DNA of 64,000 bases from Owenia fusiformis (taxonomy: Eukaryota > Annelida > Polychaeta > Sabellida > Oweniidae): positions 32,733,151 to 32,797,150 of the forward strand of contig CAIIXF020000003.1 in assembly GCA_903813345.2 (NCBI GenBank), written 5' to 3'. Under the pieces are notes generated by a model that was not told where the DNA came from, searched no databases, and saw nothing but the letters and a program-made list of their open reading frames with translations. The position numbers were made by a program, and so were the translations under genes. Shown one piece after another: positions 41,101 through 48,100 of this stretch (position 1 is the stretch's first letter; the number at the start of each line of letters is the position of its first letter).

Positions 41101-41408
41101 AAGATGATCCATGTACATGTAGAAGCTTTAATGTCGTCTTAATAGAAATAAACTATATTGACATATTGTGAGTCAATGATATTTGTCATTCATTTTAGCT
41201 TGTTTGGAAGGACACAACTGAGGTTGGGTGTGGGGTTGCTCAAGTTGATGGGATCATATGGTTCAATACAACAGTTGTAGAAACATATATTGTATGTCAG
41301 TACCTGCCAAGTGGCAACACTGTTAATGTGAGAGTTGGGGACGATTATGAGGAAGCGAGATTACGAAATTATGGAGCAAATGTTTTGCCTCTAAAAGTGC
41401 CCCAATAG
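5148..41408 (+). CDS. Secreted multi-MAM protein with C-terminal CAP domain (11 MAM, 43 exons, 2,652 aa)
   Basis: Exons: 5148-5187, 5522-5719, 8222-8413, 8820-9161, 10121-10312, 14765-14923, 15061-15177, 15537-15731, 15974-16168, 16420-16587, 16827-16991, 17271-17456, 17696-17848, 18107-18232, 18417-18608, 18818-19009, 19205-19375, 19856-19966, 20147-20338, 20574-20765, 30688-30858, 31137-31286, 31589-31783, 31956-32147, 32362-32532, 32855-33028, 33213-33410, 33703-33894, 34133-34336, 34554-34765, 35031-35244, 35492-35665, 35857-36048, 36370-36522, 36896-37084, 37220-37408, 37621-37779, 38025-38231, 38370-38537, 39692-39817, 40163-40724, 40937-41015, 41199-41408. They sum to 7,959 nt with no internal stop, a strong check on the joins. 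Start: ATG 5148 with A at -3; residues 1-19 form a hydrophobic signal peptide, then RQKRR (24-28), a furin-like site. MAM domains mediate extracellular adhesion or dimerisation; CAP domains occur in secreted defence and venom proteins. No transmembrane segment was seen, so it is probably secreted. Splitting into two genes, especially around exon 40, cannot be excluded. Confidence 0.83.
5811..6836. mobile_element. ~1.03 kb inverted-repeat (foldback) element in intron 2
   Basis: The left end, TGTCTGAAACC then CACTTAGTCGCAAGGGG, is matched in reverse complement by the right end, CCCCTTGCGACTTAGTG then GGTATCAGACA. Matching continues inward: the block around 6063-6100 (TAACTGAACTTATGCACTTT, then AGGTATCGCGA) pairs with 6502-6550, so each arm is several hundred bases. 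No transposase is visible. It is probably a non-autonomous DNA element. Confidence 0.7.
8690..8790 (+). repeat. tRNA-derived SINE-like fragment
   Basis: GGTTGCGAGTTCGAGAC at 8737-8753 matches an RNA polymerase III B box. It is followed by GCGTATGCTCCTTGTGTTT and sits in the intron about 65 bases before exon 4. The same core with the same following words recurs near 43413 and 43545. No complete cloverleaf can be folded, so it is a SINE fragment and not a tRNA gene. Confidence 0.6.
9739..9864. repeat. Short hairpin repeat (~125 bp)
   Basis: TTTATTAGTCTTGCTTAAAAG plus a C-rich run at 9740-9782 is mirrored by a G-rich run plus CTTTGAGCAAGACTAAA at 9831-9860. This is a small foldback, MITE-like repeat inside intron 4 of the MAM/CAP gene. 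Confidence 0.6.
10429..14484. mobile_element. 4.06 kb TA-flanked foldback element in the MAM2 intron
   Basis: The terminal GTGTGTGCCAA at 10429 is repeated in reverse complement (GGCACACAC) ending at 14484, with TA directly outside both ends (10427-10428 and 14485-14486). The arms match over hundreds of bases, for example GACACGAAAGGGCTAAACGG (10555) against its complement near 14330-14350. Each arm contains its own inverted pair of the phrase AGGGCTCACACAAGGATCAA (copies near 10870, 11090, 13800 and 14015). The core (12500-13200) is a degenerate tandem repeat rich in TGACCTTGA. No transposase frame was found. The TA duplication suggests mobilisation by a Tc1/mariner-type enzyme, which is inference. 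Confidence 0.75.
12500..13200. repeat. Degenerate tandem repeat rich in TGACCTTGA
   Basis: Units of roughly 80-130 bases share TTAGATATTGA, CCTTGAAATGACCTTGAC, CAGGTCAC and ATTGGTCG-like phrases. They form the core of the 4.06 kb foldback element and have no coding potential. Confidence 0.6.
15061..15177 (+). other. Thr/Pro-rich linker exon between MAM2 and MAM3
   Basis: Encodes EVDITTIPPPTTAAMATTTT and continues Thr/Ser-rich, phase 1 on both sides. It is a likely O-glycosylated spacer. Equivalent linkers lie at 102-239, 18107-18232, 19856-19966, 31137-31286 and 32855-33028. Confidence 0.8.
15537..16587 (+). other. MAM domain 3 (exons 8-10)
   Basis: Exons 15537-15731 (LWYCTFERPGWENPSDGDGC, GDDFNFTRTNKKTPSSHTGP), 15974-16168 (YFVYTESSP, LSFRYHTLGILIG) and 16420-16587 (LPAGTAAVEFVVVLP, FWSSDIALDEI). 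Type B form. All joins are phase 1. Confidence 0.87.
16827..17848 (+). other. MAM domain 4 (exons 11-13), with a GC-AG intron
   Basis: Exons 16827-16991 (SCDFDTSMCELLHD, FNWIRNSGNTA), 17271-17456 (YYMYLESSTPAKKGDKA) and 17696-17848 (WLKVQIQLPLGSY, GDIAFDDVDI). Type A form. The donor after exon 11 reads GGCAAGT: only a GC donor at 16992 keeps phase 1 and joins G+GA to the GYYMY start of the next exon. Confidence 0.83.
18107..18232 (+). other. Thr-rich linker exon before MAM5
   Basis: Phase 1 exon encoding a spacer with TTTEDSSPMLTTTSNPTTTE. The sequence before it (TTCCAG) and its first codons resemble the linker exon at 102-239, showing that the first cluster and this block share a recent origin. 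Confidence 0.78.
18417..19375 (+). other. MAM domain 5 (exons 15-17)
   Basis: Exons 18417-18608, 18818-19009 and 19205-19375. Type B: LWYCTFEKSGWDNPLDRHGC, GYYIYTESSPDGNLDRSNEK, LPHGTIAVELSVTLPNDPSH and FWSSDIGIDEIYIS. It is nearly identical to MAM6 and MAM7 and close to the cluster at 490-1739, including intron sequence. Confidence 0.87.
19440..19680. repeat. Small tandem duplication carrying an exon end
   Basis: A second copy of the exon-17 end and donor (ATATCTTATGATCAAGGTAT) lies at about 19530-19550. The following intron phrase GGCAGCTCCAGCATATTTGG near 19460 recurs as GGCAGCTTCACCGTATTTGG near 19628. The period is roughly 165 bases. The copied exon piece is about 18 bases with no acceptor and is not expected to be used. 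Confidence 0.7.
19856..19966 (+). other. Thr-rich linker exon before MAM6
   Basis: Encodes DTSVPITVPTSISTTEPTTT then further Thr/Ser residues. Phase 1 at both ends. It is a direct paralogue of the linkers at 31137-31286 and 32855-33028, which share upstream intron sequence with it. Confidence 0.8.
24128..24463. mobile_element. MITE-like repeat with GGCGGAT ends
   Basis: Begins CACTGGCGGATTAGG and ends GGTTCCTGGATCCGCCCCTG, so the ends are imperfect inverted repeats. The inside is G/C homopolymer runs and GGGCC/AAATTTT tracts. It translates to a long but low-complexity Gly/Pro/Lys frame that is not a gene. Confidence 0.55.
25751..25960. repeat. Inverted repeat ~210 bp
   Basis: CTGTAGCCCGTATTTCTTT, with an inner mirror AAAGGAATACAGGCTACAG, is followed by GTTGCAAATGGAGG. 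The right side has CTATTTGCAACTTAACTGTA then CCCTGTATTCTTT. This is a nested foldback repeat inside the 9.7 kb element. Confidence 0.5.
26791..27220. repeat. Repeated palindromic units with CGCCTGTCGGCTACCGGAT
   Basis: The phrase AACGCCTGTCGGCTACCGGAT occurs near 26819, 27004 and 27188. An inverted partner, ATCAGGTAGCCGGAAGGCGT, lies near 27122. The units begin GCTTGTATTCGC and average about 190 bases. They look like small non-autonomous elements inserted in tandem within the 9.7 kb element. Confidence 0.6.
31137..31286 (+). other. Thr-rich linker exon before MAM7
   Basis: Encodes VASDPITVPTTISATVTTTM then a Glu/Ser/Thr stretch. Phase 1 exon of 150 bases. The upstream intron (ACCAGAAACGCCAGTTCAAA) is shared with the linkers at 19856 and 32855. 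Confidence 0.8.
31589..32532 (+). other. MAM domain 7 (exons 23-25)
   Basis: Exons 31589-31783 (LWYCTFESPGWDNPLDSNGC), 31956-32147 (GYYIYTESSPDGNLDRSNGK) and 32362-32532 (LPHGTIAVELSVTLPNDPSH, FWSSDIGIDEIYIS). It is nearly the same as MAM5 and MAM6, with conserved introns, indicating very recent duplication or gene conversion. Confidence 0.88.
32855..33028 (+). other. Thr/Pro-rich linker exon before MAM8
   Basis: Longest of the duplicated linkers (174 bases): it contains extra in-frame repeats of the type VPSTTPTTVPFTTPTTIPST. This fits slippage in an O-glycosylated spacer. Confidence 0.8.
33213..34336 (+). other. MAM domain 8 (exons 27-29)
   Basis: Exons 33213-33410 (FWYCTFESPGWDNPLDSDGC), 33703-33894 (YYIYTESSPTSKFDRSNE, LSFSYHTRGRLIG) and 34133-34336 (LPIGTAAVEFSVTLPNNPNK, FWSSDIGIDEINI). 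The last exon carries extra residues YYGTEHTTETIPTPG leading into the unrecognised domain. Confidence 0.87.
34554..35244 (+). other. Unrecognised six-cysteine domain (exons 30-31)
   Basis: Exons 34554-34765 and 35031-35244 encode about 142 residues (1709-1850) between MAM8 and MAM9. Six cysteines appear in ACTNY, AVCEA, DACPS, KECIN, EDCTG and KECQ, which would allow three disulfides. The intron inside it is phase 0, while its outer borders are phase 1, so the pair behaves as one shuffled module. No MAM signature is present and I do not recognise a family. Confidence 0.75.
35492..36522 (+). other. MAM domain 9 (exons 32-34)
   Basis: Exons 35492-35665 (IECDFELGVCNLESSNGANF, NWTRHIGSTPSAFTGP), 35857-36048 (GHYMYIEASSP, LWLSYHMYGSDIGKL) and 36370-36522 (LPIGNYGVSIEGEVGGGYLD, DIAIDDLLI). 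Type A form, more diverged from the recent repeats. Confidence 0.85.
36896..37779 (+). other. MAM domain 10 (exons 35-37), divergent
   Basis: Exons 36896-37084 (YFLCSFELSFCEFTNSS, VMWFRNRS, EDHTLGNSNG), 37220-37408 (YFLYYRGGYQ, CISFYLYYSD) and 37621-37779 (KKHEIHNIERGNYQIEFEVA, FALDDIMVYRCG). The MAM pattern is recognisable by exon layout, Cys pairs and the terminal ALDDI motif. It is the weakest match of the eleven. Confidence 0.75.
38025..39817 (+). other. MAM domain 11 (exons 38-40)
   Basis: Exons 38025-38231 (FNCGFEEENTDCEQLDVTMD, TYWRIGSG), 38370-38537 (GRYVYTDTMSG, LQFSYHMYGSHIGTIGV) and 39692-39817 (WEQTAIFIPANVQVSIVAET, GEIAIDDIII). The last donor is AAAA|GTGTGT at 39818. Reading through it instead meets TAG at 39823-39825, so a shorter isoform lacking the CAP domain is possible. 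The intron before exon 40 hosts the 985-base TA-flanked element. Confidence 0.78.
38562..39546. mobile_element. 985 bp TA-flanked inverted-repeat element (Tc1/mariner-like ends)
   Basis: The termini CAGTGTGTCTCAAAAAAAAT and its complement (ATTTTTTTGAGACACACTG) are flanked by TA at 38560-38561 and 39547-39548. The arms match for about 200 bases (GTTACACTTACAAAAAGTTC; GCGCCAACTTCTAAGTGATT). The interior has no recognisable transposase. It is a non-autonomous element in the intron between MAM11 exons. Confidence 0.8.
40163..41408 (+). other. Thr/Asn mucin-like linker and GAPR-1-like CAP domain (exons 41-43)
   Basis: Exon 41 (40163-40724) encodes a Thr/Ser-rich spacer ending in copies of TNTTLM (DNA repeat near 40345-40450). 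The N-T-T triplets are N-glycosylation sequons. The CAP domain then begins (about residue 2468): CLDQHNTKRALHQNTPPLAY, WADNLAARHAFEHSN and GENFF. Exon 42 (40937-41015) gives WYYEIKFYSYD and GHFTQ. Exon 43 (41199-41408) gives LVWKDTTEVGCGVAQ, VCQYLPSGNTVNV and the stop TAG 41406-41408. The four CAP-site positions (His of EHSN, Glu of GEN, Glu of WYYE, His of GHFTQ) are all present. The short C-terminus (NYGANVLPL) resembles GLIPR2/GAPR-1. The CAP exons use phase 2 and phase 0 introns. Confidence 0.88.
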
Positions 41409-42137
41409 AAGGTGAAGAACCATATTGAATGAATAGATCATTCATTTACGAATTACTATTAAATTCTAATTCATTCACTGCACCCCAACAGTTGATCTTG
41501 ATCTTACTAAAGTTTCAACAATTATCTTCAAAACAACAACATCCGGGCAGATATGGGCAGACGACAGGATTCCTTAGCTTATTATTCACAATATTCCCGA
41601 GCCCATAACCCGAACAGGTACAGAGAGACCTTCAAAAGAGACGAGAACTATACTAACAAGGTGCCTACTCAGCAATTGTAAGATACAACCTACGTTCTAT
41701 TTCAACAACTCTTCTCTGCTCGGATTGTTAGAGTTTGGTAGACGATAGACATTGAATTTTTATTTTCGTTGAGAACATTAAATTTTTGGCCTGAGATACA
41801 GTTTATAAATGTAAAAATCAAACTCAACACCAACACTGGGAAAAATACACATTAGAGCATGTCATCTAAAATGCAACCATGATTTCCATTTCATTTGGGT
41901 ACATTTTCTTGGGACACCTGGTACACTCTCTTACATGGGTTGGGAATTTCTTATGTATGGGAAACCATTTCGAGCCTGAACATGCCTGTATATTCTGCAA
42001 CTCTGCGATTCTGCGAATATTCTTTTAGTATTACATTAAATATCATTAAAACAACATTGAGCTATTCTATCACAAATATTGTTACACACTTCAAATGGCA
42101 CATAAATAATATAAAATATGGATTTTGTTGAAGAATC
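41409..42137. other. Convergent intergenic interval
   Basis: Lies between the stop of the MAM/CAP gene (+) and the stop of the first depolymerase gene (-), so both 3' UTRs fall here. An ATTAAA at about 41458 is a possible + strand poly(A) signal. Nothing else is recognised. Confidence 0.4.
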
Positions 42138-45100
42138 CTAGTTAGTACCAACGACACGATCCAACATGTTTTTAACTGCTGCCATTTGTGGTCCAACTCT
42201 CACATCTGAAAATGTAATTAACCAAGCAAAAATAAAATCATAACTGAACATATAACTGACCAGTCTCTTTCTGAGTGTAGAGACGTGGTCCCGGGCGTGG
42301 TCCATAGCTATGGATCTTTGTTAATGGGACATAATATAATATGAGGATAGCTCCAGCTAAAGAGAGTAACAAGAACAGGTTCCCCTTGAAAAATGAAAAA
42401 ATCTAATGGTCATCACATCGTTCTGTTTTAAAACTAACAATTAATGAAAATACCTAAATGATTGCTCACGAAACAATACTCCAAGTGACATAATAGCTGA
42501 GCTAAATTAAAGCGATTTGTCTGGTTTCACACCAGAGAAGTGTAAATGCTGGCAATAAGACGTACGATATTCCAGCGCTATGAACGCGTTGTCCTCATAA
42601 CCCCACCAATCCCAGCATCCATTAGGGTTGCCTAGCAACACACTTGATCTGACTTGTGGGTAGAGAACTATGATGTTATTGGACTCTGCTACCTCGTTGT
42701 AGCCAGCATTTCTAGCGTATACGTCACCAATTGCCTCCCTATTGTACTATATTACTTAGAACACTATTTGAGGTAACATTTAATTTCTCGATACATATGT
42801 TGAGCGTATGCACCGTTCCACAACTAGTTACTTTGACGGAACGTCTCAGTTTAAATCGAGAAAACAAAAACTCGTATCCAGGAAGTTCAGCCATCTTGTT
42901 ACATTGACGTTCCGTTGAGTTGTGGAACAGTGGTATGGTTATATATATTTTTTACTCTAGTAGCTCATGCTGGTTGAGTATGCACTTCTATGTCCAGAGA
43001 TTTTCTCTTCAGAAATCATCTATGTGAAGGTCATTGATCAGTTTTGGCTTGGTAACATATTTGCCACTGAAGGCGAAATAGGTCAAATGGCCATGCCCTT
43101 TTTATGCGAATACTCCCCCCCCCCCATTTTTTTATCTCCGGAACTGTTGGACATAGAAGGTTGTGTGACCACTCAAAATGTCCGGAATGGCCATATTATA
43201 GGGGGTCAATAATACATATGTATTTAAAAAAGTCAATGGTTCTCAAGATATTTGCCAAAAACTGATTTTAGTATGTTACGCACAACAGTTTTCATCTATC
43301 CTGCATCATTTCAGACTGAATCCGCAGCCTCTATCTAGTCAGATCAGCGAAGGAAACAAACTGTTTTGGTTGTTGAGTTGGCCAAGAGGTGAATGGGTAC
43401 CCTAAACCATGAGGTTGCGAGTTTGAGACACGTGTGCTCCATATGTTCATTCTTTTATGAGTACCATATCTAGTATCTACAAGGAATGCTGATGTATTAT
43501 GAGTATTGAATAGCGATTCGTTGAGTTTAATTATAAACCACGAGGTTGTGAGTTTGAGACACATGTGCTCCTTGTGTTCATTCTTTAATGAGTACTATGT
43601 CTAGTATCTACAACTAGTTATCACTAGTTTTCATGTTATGTGTGGCTATCAATTGAGTTTATTTATGCGGATTTCTACACTTTGTGCCTTTACTACATCC
43701 ACAAAACACAACACATTTTATGTCCATTGCTCTGCAGGTGCATGTCTTGGAACTAATGCAGGATGTTGGGCATTTGCATGGAGGAGGTAGGTCATCAGGC
43801 CTGCATGGAACTGGTAGTATTACAGGTGTAATACCATCATCTGTTGCTTTATAGCCATACTGGCATGGATCTGGTGTGATGACTTCAGGAATTGGAGCTT
43901 GTAACCACATCTTGCACTGCAGATATGCCCGCTTTATGTGTTCCTGTAGAGTTGATGAGCAGCACACAAGTTGGTTAAAATCAATGTCTTTCTTTGAGTT
44001 TTTTTTATTTTTTTTTATTTTATTTATTTATATATTTATACAAAGAATACAGTAAACAAGTGCACATGTGCTTGTGGCTGGGCATCAGCATTATCAGCCA
44101 CGTTATATGATGAAAATCAATTAACAGTATTCAATCAATTATTAAAATAGGGGTTGTATTTGTGGAGGGTTACAGTGGTGGGGGTGACCTAGACATTTTT
44201 ACATCGTTCAAAAAAGATGGCACTACATTTGAGGATATTTAAGTTTACAGCTTTAGGTAGCCTTTTATCGCCATTGAGGATAAGGGAGAGTTTGTCTCGT
44301 TGTGATCTATATTAAGTAGAATATTCTATGTTCATATTTTTTAATTCATTTTCAAATTCTGTCCAAAATGTTGATCTTAGATTACAGTGAAAAATTACGT
44401 GATTGGTTGTTTCACCATCCATTCCACACTGGCAAATGGGGGAGTTTATATTAGTGAAATTGTGAGCGTAAAGGTGAGCCTTAAAAATGAGATCACAGCG
44501 CACTCTATTGAAAATTATTTCTTGTTTTCTTGAAACGGAGAGTTCTGATGAATTTGTAACATCGTCGTTGAATAGATCTATTTTAAGTCTGGATTTGAAT
44601 ATACTAAGGGTAGGTAAATTTCTTATTTCAGGTGAAAGCTTATTCCATTCAGTCAGTGTTTTTGATATGCAAGATCTATTAGAAAATGAGGATTTATTAG
44701 GAATTGTGTAGCTCAGTTGATTTCTTAGACCATAAGCATGGTTTCTTTTGAGAGGCTCAAATATGTTAAGAACATAAGAGGGCTGCATATTATTATGTGC
44801 CCTATACATGAAAATGCTTCTGTGATATTGACGCCTCTTTGTTAATGTTGGCCAATTTAAATTATTCAACACTTTAATTGTCGAAGTCCCATGTAGAGTA
44901 CCTGAACAAATGCAAGCGGCTTTATAGTAAAGTCGATCTAATAACTGAGTTGTGGTACTGTTCCCACCGATATTCATCAAATGTGGAACAGTCTGTCTTC
45001 TTCAAACTGGATACAAGGAACTTCTCTGCATTCTTAATCATTTCTGGTGTAAGTTCCTCGACACCAAACCCTTCCATGATATGGCTGATTTCATACCAGA

Positions 45101-48100
45101 TAGTTTTGGACCAACTTTGCTGGTACTGTCAAACAAAAACGAATTCAAGTTTACATCCAGTTTACACTCAGTTTACACTTAATTTACACCAGACCTTGGT
45201 ACATGTATTTACTTCGATGTTAACTTTACCTCAAGTAAATAGGTATTTACTAGCAGAAAGTAAACACTGATTTACTAGGTGTAAACTTGACTTTGAATTT
45301 GCTAAAATTGAAAACTGGATGTAAATTAGACTCAGAAAAAATCAAATATTGGTCAAAGTGTAAACTAAGTGTATACTTGACTGAATCCTAATTCCAAAAC
45401 GAGGCTCATGCAGCCTCTCTTTCAATCAAAGCTGGCTTAGCCATTTTGGTTTGGTAAGTCTTCAAAAAATCCTATAACATCGGCCCTCATACAGTTTTAC
45501 TTTATTTGATTTTGGTGTCAACTTTACCATTAGATATTAGTTGTGCATTTGTTCCAGTTTCATCATCATTGTTCATTTAGTTATCCATTTTCTTAAGCTT
45601 CAAATTTCTTTTCAATATATATATCCATTGAATCTTTCTACCTTTTGTGCTTGCCTGTTTGTTTTGATCTTTTCACCTAGAATTCATTCTAATCTGCATC
45701 ATGATGGCATTATATCCTGGGCTGTAATTCAATATGGGTCAGTTTATTTGTATAGGTTATTTAGACATACATTCATTAACTCCTTGAAGACTGGCAACTT
45801 TTTGGAAAAATGACGAAAATGAAAAAGTTATTTGTAAAAGAATCTAGAAGCAAGAGAACGAAGCAAGACCCAATAAATTATATAGACCCATATTTTATGT
45901 TTTTCTTTCTTGAAAAAATTGAATATGCAAAAGAGTGTCATTGTGACATCATAATTCAAGATGGCGGATTTGGACTTTTTACAAAACAGAATTATTTTAG
46001 CAATTTTTGTTTAAAACTTCAATTTAGAAATCTGAGCAGAATTACTTGTATAGATCTTTAATGCTGATCATTCTGTGATATCTGTACTATAGCATAACTC
46101 CTACAAATACTTTTAAAACACTGAAAAATTCCAGGAAAATCCCTATGGCGATTTAACATGGGATTTTTGTTTTTGCATTTCGCAATTTGTTACGCTTAGA
46201 ACCCCCTGTATCTTCATTAATATTATTCTCTGATCACAGTGCCTCAAAATTCAGAATATCTTTACATTCTCTCCCCCTACGATAAGCATTTAGCATTTCG
46301 CCAATTAGGGATTAGGTGAACTATGTGAACTAACTGTAAATTAAGTTTAAAATCTGACCAATCAGAATGTGCTCTTGATGTAAATTGGATGTATACTAAA
46401 GTGTAAATTAAGTGTAAACTATGGTGTAAATTAGCTCATTTGCATGTGAAATTGGTCCCCTATTTACTGGTTGTAAATTTAGTGTAAACTGGGTGTAAAC
46501 TTAAGTGAAAACTAATTGCGAACTGGATGTAAAGTAGATGTAAACTTAAGTGTAAAGTGGGTGTATACTAAGGTGTAAACTGAGCGTAAATTAAAGTGTA
46601 AATTAGCTCATTTGCATATGAAATTGGTCACCTATTTACTGGGTGTAAAGTAAGTATAAACTGAGTGTAAATTGTAGGTATAAAGCCTTTGTAAATTTTG
46701 ATATGGGTTGTCCCAATTATAAGATAAATTGAAATTCAAAAATTTGAAAATCAAAATGTCTGACTTTTGAAGTAGCAAAAAACCTTTCATATCATAAACT
46801 TTACACTGGATGAAAAGACATATCAAATTTCATACTTTACCAAGGAGAAAATAGAATAGTAGAGTTTTCATTCTAAAATCAGTTTTTGGCAAATATCTTG
46901 AGAACCATTGACTTTTTTAAATACATATGTATTATTGACCCCCTATAATGTGGCCATTCCGGACATTTTGAGTGGTCACACAACCTTCTATGTCCAACGG
47001 TTCCGGAGATACAAAAATGGGGGGGGGGTATTCGCATAAAAAAGGGCGTGGCCATTTGACCTATTTCGCCTTCAGTGGCAAATATGTTACCAAGCCAAAA
47101 TTGATCAATGACCTTCACATAGATGATTTCTGAAGAGAAAATCTCTGGACATAGAAGTGCATACTCAACCAGCATGAGCTACTAGAGTATTTGCAAGTAG
47201 TCAACGATAATATGTAAAATAAATGACACTATTGCGCACTGGTATGTCTTTATCTATAAGAATATACTATCCAAATATTGTAAAAACATAGTCGGCCATT
47301 AGTTGGCCGTTTTGTATGTAATTCTTTATTGTAAATTTGACAAAATGTCAAAGCATTTTTAATGCATATTTATATAGTCATGGCTTATAAACTGTAACCA
47401 CTGTAAATGATATATTACCTGGATGCACTTAATTTTGGTGTGCGACTGTTATAAAAGTAATTCCAAAAAAATAAAAAGTAAATTAAATATGCAAATAACA
47501 GATTTCATCATAAAGTGACATTACCTTCCTTGGGAGCAACCATGGAGTGCAATGTGCAGCTTACAAGCTAAAATACACAGAACGCCCAGACAGAATAAGT
47601 GATGTCATTTTCCGAATTTAAAATAATATAGTGCCGAATATTAGTTATACGAACTATATTAGTGGTATCTGTATATCGACCAAAAACAGTCTTACCTGTT
47701 GTTTTGTTCACGCAGCGAGATGGTACATACATATAACCTGCATCCTCGAAACTAATCGCACCATCGACAAATTCAGTTTGTTGGAACTCTTGGAACTAAT
47801 ATAAAGTAATACTATAGTAAAATCGTCTCTTGAAAAAAGAACGTTTCCCTGCAAGTTTCCTTTTATTATGTCCCCACCACATAGTGTGGGGCCATATTGT
47901 CGGCCTAGGCGCGTCCGTCTGTCCGTCCGTACGTCCGTCCGTCCGTCCGTACGTCCGGGAGTTTTCTCCAAAACCGCTACAGATATCACCTTCAAATTTT
48001 CAGGGATAACTTATGAGTGCATACAGATGTGGATGAAAAAATTTTAACTCGATACCTACTTCCTGTCGGCCATTTTGAAGTCAAATGCTAAAATCCTTGT

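Larger units (their letters stand above)
42955..47187. mobile_element. 4.2 kb TA-flanked inverted-repeat element with nested retroelement debris
   Basis: The left end CTCTAGTAGCTCATGCTGG at 42955 and its complement CCAGCATGAGCTACTAGAG ending at 47187 have TA on both outer sides. The arms match over about 320 bases, up to the phrase TTGCCAAAAACTGATTTTAG. Inside are SINE-like heads (43413, 43545), a CxC-rich frame (43659-43967, -), a 5'-truncated LINE (about 43995-45000, -) and arrays of GTGTAAACT-like words. It occupies intron 7 of depolymerase copy 1. Confidence 0.75.

Noticed and set aside
42241-42420. An extra exon between exons 8 and 9 of depolymerase copy 1
   Set aside because: Exon 8 (phase 1 end) joins exon 9 directly in frame with the same lengths as copy 2; the interval has no matching motif.
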